Origin: Micromonospora pisi
Lineage (GTDB): Bacteria; Actinomycetota; Actinomycetes; Mycobacteriales; Micromonosporaceae
DNA: 64,000 nucleotides
Direction of reading: 5' to 3'
Assembly: GCF_003633685.1 (NCBI RefSeq)
Contig: NZ_RBKT01000001.1
Span: 3,534,001 to 3,598,000 of the forward strand
Shown: one piece after another, positions 8,665-16,870 of the stretch
Numbering within the stretch: position 1 is the first letter of the stretch
How the letters are laid out: each line of letters begins with the position of its first letter
Translations under genes and position numbers: made by a program
The notes under the pieces: generated by a model
The model's database searches: none
The model's input: only the letters and a program-made list of their open reading frames with translations
Told to the model about the DNA's origin: nothing

Positions 8665-9798
8665 GTGATGGCGGCCGGCCCGTACGACCTCGATCCGACC
8701 GACCGCCGCATCGTCGCCGCCCTCCAGGTCAACGGCCGGGCGAGTTGGACCGAGATCGCCGCACTGATCGGAACGTCGGTGACGACCGTGGCCCGCCGGG
8801 CCCAGCAGCTGATCGCCGACGGGCTGGTCCGGGTCGCCGTCGCGCCACAACCCGGGGGCGGGGCGGCCGACCTGCTGATCGTCCGGGTCCACTGCGTACC
8901 GGGCCAGCAACTTCCGACCGCGCGGGCGCTGGCGGCCCGGCCGGAGGTACGGTTCGTCGCCGTGATGACCGGGGCGCACGACCTGGTCGCCGAGGTGCTG
9001 GTCACCCCCGGGACCAGCATGCACAGTGTGCTCACCGGGGTACAGCGCATCCCCGGGGTACGTGGCACCGTCGCCGACCTGTTGCTGCACACGTACAAGT
9101 CCGACCACGAGTGGAGTCGTCGGCTGCTCGACGACGCCGCCACGCCGGCCACGCCGGCCACGCCTGGAGTGCACGACTGCCCGCCGGACCATCTGGACAA
9201 GGTGGACGAGCGGATCGTGCGCGCGCTCCGCGAGGACGGTCGGGCGAGCTTCCACGCCGTCGCCCTCGGGTTGGGGGTGAGCGAGAGCACCGTACGGCGA
9301 CGGTTCGAGGCACTGTACGGCGCCGGCTGCGTACAGGTGATCACCCTGGTTCCGGCGGCGGCCCTCGGCTTCGAGGCGGAGCTGCTCTTCTGGCTCTCGG
9401 TCGCCCCGTCCCGGTTGGACGCGGTGGCCCGGGAACTCGCCGCGCTGCCCGGTGTGCGCTACGTCGCCGCGACCCTCGGCCAGGAGTCGCTGATGTGCGA
9501 GGTGATCCTGCCGACCCACGCCGACGTGCTCGACTTCACCACCCGGACACTGGCCCGGATCGACGGCGTACGGTCCTGGGCCGCCGGGGTCGAACTGCTC
9601 ACCGTCAAGCGCGGCTTTGTCCTCACCCCGTGGGCGGCCCGGCGCTTCGACCACACCGAGCCCGCGCACCCGGCCCAGGACGTGGAGAGCGGTCCCAGCG
9701 GTGGCACCACCGACCTCGACGACGGCACGACTCTCCCCCGGCCCCGGTCGAGCCGTGGCATCCGGCGCGTCGGCCGGGTTCCCGCCCGCCGCCCCTGA
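8665..9798 (+). CDS. Double-module Lrp/AsnC-family transcriptional regulator
   Basis: 377 residues, about twice a normal Lrp. Residues about 8-60 (DPTDRRIVAALQVNGRASWT) form an AsnC-type winged helix, followed by a RAM-type ligand domain to about 145. The pattern repeats with DKVDERIVRALREDGRASFH at about 178-230 and a second RAM domain to about 320. The C-terminal 55 residues are low-complexity. It may act as a pseudo-dimer sensing an amino acid or other small molecule. GTG 8665 or ATG 8668 both fit; no Shine-Dalgarno is visible. It interrupts the usual tatD-ksgA neighbourhood. Targets unknown. Confidence 0.85.
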   Translation: MMAAGPYDLDPTDRRIVAALQVNGRASWTEIAALIGTSVTTVARRAQQLIADGLVRVAVAPQPGGGAADLLIVRVHCVPGQQLPTARALAARPEVRFVAVMTGAHDLVAEVLVTPGTSMHSVLTGVQRIPGVRGTVADLLLHTYKSDHEWSRRLLDDAATPATPATPGVHDCPPDHLDKVDERIVRALREDGRASFHAVALGLGVSESTVRRRFEALYGAGCVQVITLVPAAALGFEAELLFWLSVAPSRLDAVARELAALPGVRYVAATLGQESLMCEVILPTHADVLDFTTRTLARIDGVRSWAAGVELLTVKRGFVLTPWAARRFDHTEPAHPAQDVESGPSGGTTDLDDGTTLPRPRSSRGIRRVGRVPARRP

Positions 9799-9842
9799 CC
9801 CGCACCCGCCGCCGCCGCCGGCCGGCGCGGGCGTGAGGGGCG

Positions 9843-9893
9843 TTAGGAAGGGGCCCTTCCTATACCGGAAGCGATAACAAGGGGCCCTTCCTT
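9843..9893 (+). repeat. 51-bp dispersed repeat, copy 1
   Basis: Begins TTAGGAAGGGGCCCTTCCT and ends GATAACAAGGGGCCCTTCCTT. It matches copies at 24007-24057 and 43814-43864 (inverted) over its full 51 bp, differing only at the first palindrome's centre and in about seven positions of the middle. Each copy holds two GGGCCC-centred palindromes, and the whole can fold as one long hairpin. This copy lies between convergent lrp and tatD and could terminate both. Confidence 0.85.
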
Positions 9894-9895
9894 GT

Positions 9896-10813
9896 TCACC
9901 AGGGGCCGAAGACGCGGTCGCCGGTGGCGGAGATGGCGGCGCAGAGCTTGTCCAGGTCCGTACCGGTGGTCTCGGCCAGCGTACGAACGGTCAGCGGGAT
10001 CAGGTACGACGCGTTCGGCCGCCCCCGGTACGGCATCGGAGTCAGGTACGGGGCGTCGGTCTCCACCAGCATCTGGTCCAGTGGCGTCACCTTGGCCGCG
10101 GCACGCAACGCACCGGCGCTGCCGAAGCTGACCGTACCGGCGAAACTCAGGACGTAACCGCGCCGTACACACTCGACCGCGAACTCCTCGTCGCCGGAGA
10201 AGCAGTGCAGCACCACGGTCCGGGGCGCCCCCTCGGAGTCGAGCACCCGCAGGACCTCGGCGTGCGCGTCCCGGTCGTGGATGATCAGCGCCTTGTCGTA
10301 CCGCTTGGCGATCGCGATGTGGGCGCGGAAACTCTCCTCCTGCGCCGCCCGCCCCTCGTCGCCGGTGCGGAAGAAGTCCAGACCGGTCTCGCCGATGCCG
10401 CGCACCCGCTCCTCGCCGGCGAGGGCCTCGATCTCCCGCAACGCGCCGTCGAGGTCGGCCAGACGGGGGGCGTCGTTGGGGTGCAGGGCGACGGCGGCGA
10501 GGACGGCCGGATAGCGGCGGGCCGCCTCGGCGCCCCAGCGTGACGACGGCACGTCGACACCGACCTGGACCAGCCGGTCGACACCGGCGACCGCCGCCGC
10601 GTCGATCAGCGCGAGGACCGGGTCGACGTCGGGCCCACCGGCCTCGACGGACGCCTCGGCGGCGGGTACGCCGGGCACGCCGGCCTCGGTGACCGTGATG
10701 TCGAGGTGGGTGTGGCTGTCCAGCACGGGCAGTGGCAGCGGCTCGGGCGCGGGCGGAAACTCCCCGGCCCGGCGGGCGGCCCGCTGCTGGCGGGATTCGG
10801 TCGGCTCACTCAT
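9896..10813 (-). CDS. tatD: TatD-family metal-dependent hydrolase/DNase
   Basis: 305 residues from ATG 10813. TatD proteins are TIM-barrel, divalent-metal hydrolases, several with 3'-5' DNase activity. Visible metal and active-site motifs are DSHTHLD, GETGLDFF, IIHDRDAH, LHCFSGD and ETDAPYLTP, all in the expected order. The N-terminal 35 residues before DSHTHLD are a Pro/Glu-rich extension. An alternative upstream start (10828) would add five residues. In other actinomycetes tatD sits between metG and ksgA; here it is about 10 kb from metG, with iron-uptake and regulator genes in between. Confidence 0.9.
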   Translation of the reverse strand: MSEPTESRQQRAARRAGEFPPAPEPLPLPVLDSHTHLDITVTEAGVPGVPAAEASVEAGGPDVDPVLALIDAAAVAGVDRLVQVGVDVPSSRWGAEAARRYPAVLAAVALHPNDAPRLADLDGALREIEALAGEERVRGIGETGLDFFRTGDEGRAAQEESFRAHIAIAKRYDKALIIHDRDAHAEVLRVLDSEGAPRTVVLHCFSGDEEFAVECVRRGYVLSFAGTVSFGSAGALRAAAKVTPLDQMLVETDAPYLTPMPYRGRPNASYLIPLTVRTLAETTGTDLDKLCAAISATGDRVFGPW

Positions 10814-10983
10814 CCCGGTCAGCATCACACACCAGGCGGGACCTACCGCCGCGTACCCGGTGAGCTGATCGTCTCTCGGCCACCTGGACGTCCCGGTAGG
10901 CTCTTCGGCTCAACCTCGGCACGACTTTCGGTCGTTGCCTCTCTCTGTCACCTCTCGTTCACCTGGAGGGCACCGAACCCTCC

Positions 10984-10989
10984 TAGCGT
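10984..10989 (+). promoter_or_regulatory. Putative -10 element (leaderless) for the 10997 gene
   Basis: TAGCGT lies 7 nt before the ATG at 10997, the spacing expected if transcription starts at the A of ATG, and there is no Shine-Dalgarno. A small inverted repeat GGAGGG (10965-10970) / CCCTCC (10978-10983) sits immediately upstream and could be an operator. Confidence 0.45.
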
Positions 10990-10996
10990 CGCGCGC

Positions 10997-12247
10997 ATGA
11001 GCGTCACCCCGCAAACACGGGACGTACCCGAAGCGCCGGTCGGGCTGGTGGTGACGTACGCCGGAACCACATACCCCGCCGAGGAACTGACCCGGGGCGC
11101 GGCCTACGAGTTGTTCAGCGCCAGCGAGGTGGACGGGTTCAGCCGCGACCCCCGCCCGGACGCCCGGCTGCCCTGGCACCGGTTCGTGCACGCGAGCGAG
11201 GTCACCGCCGTGTACGGGTCGCGCGCCGCCGGCGACCCGGACCTGGAACCGCCGTTGACGGCACCGCTGAACCGGGTCCGGAACTGGGACGACGTCCACC
11301 AGCTCAGCCAGACCCAGGCGGGGGCGAGCGACCCGATCCTGGCCAGTGTGCGCAACTCGGCGCTGGTCCGGCAGGGCACACCGATGGTCAAGGTGCTCTC
11401 CGCCCGCCAGTTCGCCGGGCATCTACGCGGCTGGTTGCCGTACGGCTTCTGCTACCGCGAGTACGACGTCGCCCACCTGCGTACCCCGGCCGACCTGGCA
11501 CTGCTCCGTACCGATCTGGAGGCCGGGCGGGACGGGACGGATGTCGCGTACGTGCTGCGCTGGCGGGCGATCGACCCGCTCGACTACGACGTACCCGGGG
11601 GCGACCGGCACGCCGGGCTGGTGGCGATCCCGCCGCACGACCGGGTCGGGCCGCCGGTGCTGGGCACCGGGTTCACCCCGAGCGGGCGGCACCTGATCCC
11701 GGAGTTCGTCACCCGGGACATGGCCGACCTGCCGTTGTCGGCGAACGCGGCCCTGGTCGCGTACTCGCCGGCCGGCGACGAGGTGGTGCTCTACACGTAC
11801 CAGCCGGAGCAGCGGGGCTGGCTGCGGATGGCCGGCCCGCGCTGGCGTCACCTGCTGGCCGCCGCGCCGGGCGTCTCACCGGACCAGGATTACGTGCCGT
11901 TCGGCGACACTCCCCGCAGCACCCAACTCGTCGGTGACTACCACGAGCAGGAGTACGAGGCGCTCGCCGACCTGCCGGGCGGTTTCCGGGTGCTGGCGAT
12001 GACCCGGGCGGCGCGCTACCCGGTCGAGAATGTCCGACGCCGGGCCCGGTACGCCAACTGGCGCGGGGTGCTCTGCCTGGTGCTCGGCGAGCAGACCGGC
12101 TGGCTGCGGCTGCGGCTGTGCCGGCCGAACCCGGACAGCATCGCCACCTGCGGCGCCCAGTGTTACGAGCGCGGTGTCTACGAGTCGTGGGCGCCGGCCC
12201 AGGAGATCACCGACGACCGGATGATCGACCTGCCGTACGGCCGCTGA
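10997..12247 (+). CDS. Conserved-looking hypothetical protein, 416 aa
   Basis: I do not recognise the family. The protein is soluble, with no signal peptide or membrane segment. It has many Trp/Tyr/Arg and several short beta-like stretches (GLVVTYAGTTYPAEELTRGA, VLGTGFTPSGRHLIPEF, EVVLYTYQPEQRGWLRM). Residues around 140-170 read GWLPYGFCYREYDVAHL and the C-terminus is rich in Cys (CRPNPDSIATCGAQCYE), which could bind metal. The ATG at 10997 is probably leaderless. It is divergent from tatD and ends in a strong hairpin shared with the convergent siderophore-binding gene. Codon use looks like its neighbours. Confidence 0.6.
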   Translation: MSVTPQTRDVPEAPVGLVVTYAGTTYPAEELTRGAAYELFSASEVDGFSRDPRPDARLPWHRFVHASEVTAVYGSRAAGDPDLEPPLTAPLNRVRNWDDVHQLSQTQAGASDPILASVRNSALVRQGTPMVKVLSARQFAGHLRGWLPYGFCYREYDVAHLRTPADLALLRTDLEAGRDGTDVAYVLRWRAIDPLDYDVPGGDRHAGLVAIPPHDRVGPPVLGTGFTPSGRHLIPEFVTRDMADLPLSANAALVAYSPAGDEVVLYTYQPEQRGWLRMAGPRWRHLLAAAPGVSPDQDYVPFGDTPRSTQLVGDYHEQEYEALADLPGGFRVLAMTRAARYPVENVRRRARYANWRGVLCLVLGEQTGWLRLRLCRPNPDSIATCGAQCYERGVYESWAPAQEITDDRMIDLPYGR

Positions 12248-12263
12248 CCCGACCGTACGGCAG
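12230..12263. terminator. Perfect 11-bp hairpin between convergent genes
   Basis: CTGCCGTACGG (12230-12240) pairs fully with CCGTACGGCAG (12253-12263) around a 12-nt loop that contains the stop codon of the upstream gene. It lies just ahead of the end of the converging siderophore-binding gene. Confidence 0.65.
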
Positions 12264-12283
12264 GCACCCGCGCCGCCGGGCGT

Positions 12284-13309
12284 TCAGCCCAGCGGCTTGG
12301 CCTTGTTCAACCAGCCCGCGACCTCGCGGTAGATCGGCGCGGTCGCCGCGTAGCTGTACGGGGCGGCCGGCCGCCACCGGAAGACCTGATCGGCCCTGAC
12401 CGCGGCGAGGTTGGTCCAGGTGGGGATCTTGCCGGCGGTCTCGGCGACCCCGGGGACCTCCCGCCCGTCGAAAATGATCATATCGGCGGGGTATCTGCCG
12501 ACCTGCTCCCAGCTGATCTCCTCGAAGTACTCGCCCGGCTTCATCTGCCGCGACGGGGTGACGAAGGTGGCGCCGAGCGAGGCGAGGTGCTTCAGGTCGG
12601 GGTGCGCGTTCGGGTCGGCGATGTAGAGCTTGTCGGGGTCGCGGGAGATGGCCGCGATCCGGAGGCCGGGCTTGGCCGTGATCGCCGGCCTCACCTCGTT
12701 CACGGCGGCGTCGTACTCCGACCGGGCCGCCTTCACCGGGGCGGCATCCGGGTCGGCGCCGAGCTGACCGGCGAGCGTCATGAAGTTGTCGATGATCGCG
12801 GGCAGGTCCAGACCGGGCATCTTCATCCCGATCGAGGGCGCCAGCGCGTACACCTTGTCGGCGCTGCTCTCCGGGACGTACCAGAGGCTCTTGTCGTCGA
12901 AGGAGAGGTCGACCAGGAGTTCCGGGCGCAGCGCGGCGTACCGCTCCAGGTTGAACTCGCCGTAGGTCTTGCCGACCACCTCGACCTTGGTCACGTCGAT
13001 GTTGCCGGCCTGGTAGTTGAGCTTGCCGTCGGTGGTGCCCAGCTCCCCGTACACCCCGGCGACCTGGAAGCCGGCGTCCCAGAGCGCGGCGGCGGCGCTG
13101 CTCTGCGCGACCACCCGGGTCGGGCGGGCGGCCAGTTCGACGGTCCTGCCCCGGCCGTCGGTGTAGCGGAACGACTGCCCCGCACCGGAGGGGCCGTCGC
13201 CGTCGACGGAGGTGGATCCGGAGTCGCCACAGGCGGCCAGGCCGAGCAGTACGCCGGTGGCGCCGACGCCCTGTAGGAAACCGCGGCGGGTCAGGAGGTG
13301 CGAGGACAT
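12284..13309 (-). CDS. Iron-siderophore ABC transporter, substrate-binding lipoprotein
   Basis: 341 residues. The N-terminus has a Tat-like RRGFLQG and a lipobox LGLAAC with Cys27, so the mature protein is a membrane-anchored lipoprotein outside the cell. The body is a FhuD/FepB-type (class III) binding fold: GRTVELAARPTRVVAQSSAA near 55-75, then ERYAALRPELLVDLSFDD, a long central helix, and a C-terminal lobe ending in IYREVAGWLNKAKPLG. It is the last gene of the unit permease-permease-ATPase-binding protein (16364 down to 12284), 57 bp after the ATPase. The specific siderophore cannot be told from sequence. Confidence 0.9.
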   Translation of the reverse strand: MSSHLLTRRGFLQGVGATGVLLGLAACGDSGSTSVDGDGPSGAGQSFRYTDGRGRTVELAARPTRVVAQSSAAAALWDAGFQVAGVYGELGTTDGKLNYQAGNIDVTKVEVVGKTYGEFNLERYAALRPELLVDLSFDDKSLWYVPESSADKVYALAPSIGMKMPGLDLPAIIDNFMTLAGQLGADPDAAPVKAARSEYDAAVNEVRPAITAKPGLRIAAISRDPDKLYIADPNAHPDLKHLASLGATFVTPSRQMKPGEYFEEISWEQVGRYPADMIIFDGREVPGVAETAGKIPTWTNLAAVRADQVFRWRPAAPYSYAATAPIYREVAGWLNKAKPLG

Positions 13310-13336
13310 GGTTCTCCAGTCGTTGATCTGTGCGGG

Positions 13337-13374
13337 TGTCGGGGGGTTCAGCGGATGTCGGGGGGTTCAGCGGG
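13337..13374. repeat. 19-bp tandem duplication across the ATPase gene end
   Basis: TGTCGGGGGGTTCAGCGGA (13337-13355) is repeated at once at 13356-13374 with one change at its last base. The second unit contains the ATPase stop codon (TCA on the plus strand at 13367), so the short spacer before the binding-protein gene copies the end of that gene. Confidence 0.8.
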
Positions 13375-14197
13375 TGGGGGTGAGCACGCGCCGCGCCTTC
13401 GGAATGATCAGCGGGGTGCCCGACTCCGGGTCGGTGATCACCCGGCAGGGCAGGCCGAAGACCTGCTCGACCAGGTCGGCGTCGACGATGTCGGCCGGCG
13501 CCCCCTGGGCCACCACCGTGCCGTCGCGCATGGCGATGAGGTGGGTGGCGTACCGGCAGGCGTGGTTCAGGTCGTGCAGGACCGCGACCAGGGTGTGGCC
13601 CTGCTCCTCCCGGAGCCGGGCGACCAGGTCCAGCACCTCGATCTGGTGCGCGATGTCGAGGTAGGTGGTCGGCTCGTCGAGCAACAGGATCGGGGTCTGC
13701 TGGGCGAGCGCCATGGCCAACCACACCCGTTGCCGCTGCCCGCCGGAGAGTTCGTCGACGTACCGCCCGGCCAGGTCGGTGACGCTGGTCGCGGCCATCG
13801 CCCGCGCCACCGCCGTCTCGTCCCCCGGCGACCACTGGCGCAGCAGCCCCTGGTGCGGGTAGCGGCCCCGGGCGACCAGATCCTGCACGGTGATGCCGTC
13901 CGGCGCGATCGCCGTCTGCGGCAGCAACCCGAGCCGGCGGGCGACCTCCTTGGCCCGCAGTTCGTGGATCGACCGGCCGTCGAGGTGCACCGTCCCGTGC
14001 CGGGGTACGAGCAGCCGGGCCAACGCCCGCAGCAGCGTGGACTTGCCGCATCCGTTCGGTCCGACCAGGACGGTGAAGGACTGGTCCGGGATCGTCACGC
14101 TCAACGCCTCGGCGACGACTCGGTGGTCGTACGCGAGGGTGGTGTCGACGCAGCTCAGCCGCGCCGGGTCGGGCCCAGTCCGGTCAACCGAAGTCAT
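13367..14197 (-). CDS. Iron-siderophore ABC transporter ATP-binding protein (FecE-like)
   Basis: 276 residues from ATG 14197, which follows GGAAAGGA and overlaps the upstream permease stop by 4 bp (ATGA). Walker A GPNGCGKST is at 46-54, signature ELSGGQRQR, Walker B ILLLDEPTTYLD, and the H-loop is VLHDLNHACRYA. These are the hallmarks of the FecE/FhuC/FepC group that powers Fe(III)-siderophore import. An earlier ATG at 14215 would overlap the permease by 22 bp and lacks a good ribosome site. It is translationally coupled to the permeases behind the IdeR-like box at 16369. Confidence 0.93.
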   Translation of the reverse strand: MTSVDRTGPDPARLSCVDTTLAYDHRVVAEALSVTIPDQSFTVLVGPNGCGKSTLLRALARLLVPRHGTVHLDGRSIHELRAKEVARRLGLLPQTAIAPDGITVQDLVARGRYPHQGLLRQWSPGDETAVARAMAATSVTDLAGRYVDELSGGQRQRVWLAMALAQQTPILLLDEPTTYLDIAHQIEVLDLVARLREEQGHTLVAVLHDLNHACRYATHLIAMRDGTVVAQGAPADIVDADLVEQVFGLPCRVITDPESGTPLIIPKARRVLTPTR

Positions 14198-15288
14198 CCG
14201 AGTCCTTTCCGCCATTGCCCGGCGAGCAGCCAGGCGAGATAGAGCCCGCCGATGCCCGCGGTCAGTACCCCGACCGGCAGGGTGACGGGGTGGAACAGGC
14301 GCTGTGCGGCGAGGTCGCCGCCGAGCAGCAGGGCCGCGCCCATGAACGCGGACGGGAGAATGTTCGGTCCGCCGCTTCGGGTGAGTCGCCGGGCCACCTG
14401 CGGTGCGGTGAGGGCGATGAACGCGATCGGTCCGGCGGCGGCGGTCGCGGTGGCGGTCAGCCCCACCCCGATCAGCATCACGCCGAGCCGGGTCCGTTCG
14501 ACCGGTACGCCGAGCGCCCGCGCGGGCTCGTCGCCGAGTTCGAGCATCCGCAGGTCACGGCCGAGCAGCACGGCCAGGGGCAGCAGTACGACGAGGACGA
14601 GCGCGAGCGGTCGTACCTGCTCCCAGCCCCGACCGTCGAGGCTGCCGGTGAGCCAGAGCACCCCCTGGCGGGCGTCGGTGAACTCGGCCCGCGTGATCAG
14701 GTACGCGTTGACCGCGTCGAGCAGCGCGCCGACGGCGATGCCGATCAGGATGAGCCGGAACCCGGATCCGCCCCGCTTGCCGGCGAGCAGGTAGACCAGC
14801 ATCGCGGTGAGGACCCCGCCGGCCACCGCACCGAGCGCGGTGCCCGTACCGCCGCCGCCGAGCAGCAGGATCACCACGAGTGCACCGGTGGCGGCGCCGG
14901 TGTCGAAGCCGACGACGTCCGGGCTGCCGAGCGGGTTGCGCGACATGCTCTGGAAGAGCGCACCGCCGACGCCGAGCGCCGCCCCGACGAGTACGGCGGT
15001 GAGCAGGCGCGGTAGCCGGAGTTCGTGGACGATGAAGTCGGTGGCCGGGGTGCCCTGGCCGAGCAGGGTGCGGACCACCTCCGCGACCGGGATCGGGTAG
15101 TCCCCGATGCCGAGGCTGAAGACCGCGACCACGACGATCACCGCGCCGAGCGCGGCGCAGACGATGCTGGCCCGGCGGTCCACCCGGAGTGTGATCCGCC
15201 CACCCAGGGCGCGTACCCGGCGGACCGGCGGTGGGGCGGGCGGCGCGACGGTGGTGACGCCCGTACCGCCGGGGTTCGACGCGGTCAC
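14194..15288 (-). CDS. FecCD-family iron-siderophore permease, second subunit
   Basis: 364 residues with about ten membrane helices after a 45-residue Pro-rich cytoplasmic tail. FecCD landmarks include RLPRLLTAVLVGAALGVGGA, FQSMSRNPLGSPDVVGFDTGA, the coupling segment LGDEPARALGV and GPIAFIALTAPQVARRLT. The GTG at 15288 overlaps the stop of the first permease by 4 bp (GTGA). With its partner it forms the heterodimeric membrane channel of the siderophore importer. Confidence 0.93.
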   Translation of the reverse strand: MTASNPGGTGVTTVAPPAPPPVRRVRALGGRITLRVDRRASIVCAALGAVIVVVAVFSLGIGDYPIPVAEVVRTLLGQGTPATDFIVHELRLPRLLTAVLVGAALGVGGALFQSMSRNPLGSPDVVGFDTGAATGALVVILLLGGGGTGTALGAVAGGVLTAMLVYLLAGKRGGSGFRLILIGIAVGALLDAVNAYLITRAEFTDARQGVLWLTGSLDGRGWEQVRPLALVLVVLLPLAVLLGRDLRMLELGDEPARALGVPVERTRLGVMLIGVGLTATATAAAGPIAFIALTAPQVARRLTRSGGPNILPSAFMGAALLLGGDLAAQRLFHPVTLPVGVLTAGIGGLYLAWLLAGQWRKGLG

Positions 15289-16364
15289 GGTTGGGCCACC
15301 CGGGTCCGTCGGATCAACGCGACCAGCACCGGGGCACCCACGAACGCGGTGACGATGCCGACCTCGATCTCGCCGGGTCGGGCGATCACCCGGCCGATGA
15401 TGTCGGCGCCGAGCAGCAGGATCGGCGCGAGCACCATCGAGTAGGGCAGGATCCAGCGTTGGTCCGGGCCGACGAGGGCGCGGGCGATGTGCGGGATGGT
15501 GAGCCCGACGAAGGCGATCGGTCCGAGCGCGGCGGTCGCCGCGCCGCAGAGCAGGGTCACCGCGAGGACACCGATTCCCCGGGTACGCCCGACGTGCGCG
15601 CCGAGGGCACGTCCGCGCTCCTCGCCGAGGGCGAGTGCGTTCAGCGGCCGGGCCAGGGCGAGCGCGCAGACCGCGCCGGCGAGCAGGAACGGGCCGACCG
15701 CGGTGAGTACCGACAGGTCCCGGCCGGCCAGGCTGCCGACCGACCAGAACCGGTATCCGTTGAAGGCGTCCGGGTCGAGCAGCACCAGTCCGGAGATGTA
15801 TCCGGTCAGCGCGGCGGTGATCGCGGTACCGGCGAGGGTGAGGCGGACCGCCGTGGCGGCGCTGCGGCCCCGGGAGCCGAGCAGGTAGACGACGGTGGCG
15901 GCGAACGCGGCACCGAGCAGGGCGAACCAGACGTACCCGAGCGGGCTGGTGACGCCGAGCAGCGCGATCGCGGTGACCACCGCGGCGGCGGCGCCCGCGT
16001 TGACCCCGAGCAGCCCGGGGTCGGCGAGCGGGTTGCGGGTGAGGGCCTGCATCAGCGCGCCGGCCAGGCCGAGCGCCGCTCCGACGGCGAGGCCGAGCAG
16101 CGTACGGGGAATCCGCAGGCCGTGGACGATGTCGCCGTCGGCGGAGCCGGTGCGGTGCAGCAGTTCGTGTACGACGGTGCCGGGCGCGACCGGTTTGGCG
16201 CCGACGGCGAGGCTGAGCAGCGCCACCACGGCGACCACCGCGATCGCGAGCACCAGCCCGGAGAGCCGCCAGCCGGTCGCCGCGCGTCGGGGTGACGGCG
16301 CCTGCGGCGGCGACTCGGGCGGCGGGGCTGTCGTCGCGTGGGTGGGACGAACCTCGGTGAACAC
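15285..16364 (-). CDS. FecCD-family iron-siderophore permease, first subunit
   Basis: 359 residues and about nine to ten membrane helices. Family motifs include RIPRTLLGLAVGAALGLAGA, MQALTRNPLADPGLLGVNAG, ALGEERGRALG and GPIAFVGLTIPHIARAL. This is the first gene of the uptake operon. Its GTG 16364 lies 6 nt after a TAGCCT hexamer buried in an IdeR-like box, so the transcript is probably leaderless and iron-repressed. The four-gene order is permease, permease, ATPase, binding protein. No siderophore biosynthesis gene is in the window, so this may take up siderophores made elsewhere or by others. Confidence 0.93.
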   Translation of the reverse strand: MFTEVRPTHATTAPPPESPPQAPSPRRAATGWRLSGLVLAIAVVAVVALLSLAVGAKPVAPGTVVHELLHRTGSADGDIVHGLRIPRTLLGLAVGAALGLAGALMQALTRNPLADPGLLGVNAGAAAAVVTAIALLGVTSPLGYVWFALLGAAFAATVVYLLGSRGRSAATAVRLTLAGTAITAALTGYISGLVLLDPDAFNGYRFWSVGSLAGRDLSVLTAVGPFLLAGAVCALALARPLNALALGEERGRALGAHVGRTRGIGVLAVTLLCGAATAALGPIAFVGLTIPHIARALVGPDQRWILPYSMVLAPILLLGADIIGRVIARPGEIEVGIVTAFVGAPVLVALIRRTRVAQP

Positions 16365-16368
16365 GAAG

Positions 16369-16387
16369 TTAGGCTAGCCTGACCTAA
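16369..16387 (-). promoter_or_regulatory. IdeR/DmdR-type iron box over the -10 of the siderophore operon
   Basis: TTAGGCTAGCCTGACCTAA agrees with the 19-bp DtxR/IdeR consensus (TTAGGTTAGGCTAACCTAA) at 16 positions by direct comparison. On the minus strand it contains TAGCCT (16376-16371), 6 nt before the GTG at 16364. Iron-loaded IdeR/DmdR would therefore cover the promoter of the uptake operon. Confidence 0.85.
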
Positions 16388-16493
16388 GCTTCGATCCGCA
16401 AGACCCCCTTCCCGCGCAAAGCTGTGGCCTGCGTCTCCTTGGTACCGTCGGCCCGCCAGACGTTCGGCGACCGGCGATGGGGAGAGTGCGGAG

Positions 16494-16754
16494 ATGACAT
16501 CGGTGGGAGAGGTCAAGGCCGGCTTGACCCGGTTCAACGACGAGGCGACCCGTCAGGCGGCGACCATCCGTTCCCTCGCGGAATCGATGGACCGGACCTC
16601 GGCGATGCTGCGCGGCCTCACCAGCGGCGCGAGCGCTGCCCAGGTCGCCGAGGCGCTGGTCCGACTCGAACAGGCGAAACAGCGACTGCACGAGGCGGCG
16701 ACCCTCGCCCAGGGCGCGGTCGAGGCGACCGACAGCTACGCCGCCGGCTTCTAG
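16494..16754 (+). CDS. Small helical protein, 86 aa, function unknown
   Basis: The protein is almost entirely alpha-helical by composition, with heptad-like stretches (VKAGLTRFNDEATRQAATIR; LVRLEQAKQRLHEAATLAQG) and no signal or membrane segment. Its size and pattern recall WXG100-like or other small coiled-coil proteins, but no WXG motif is present. ATG 16494 is preceded by GGGGAGAG. It is divergent from the iron-uptake operon and 116 bp upstream of the large SARP regulator on the same strand, so the two may be co-expressed. Confidence 0.7.
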   Translation: MTSVGEVKAGLTRFNDEATRQAATIRSLAESMDRTSAMLRGLTSGASAAQVAEALVRLEQAKQRLHEAATLAQGAVEATDSYAAGF

Positions 16755-16870
16755 CCCGGCCCCGGCCCCGTCGTCGACAGTGGACGGTCAGGAGGCTTGT
16801 AGGATTCTTGAACCGGCTGGTCAGGCCGAGTGAGACGAATGTCGACACCTCCGGGGGCAGCCAGTTGGCA

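Noticed and set aside
16424-16870. N-terminal extension of the SARP gene
   Set aside because: It runs in a different frame through the 16494 gene; SARP homology begins at VEFRLLGE (16871).
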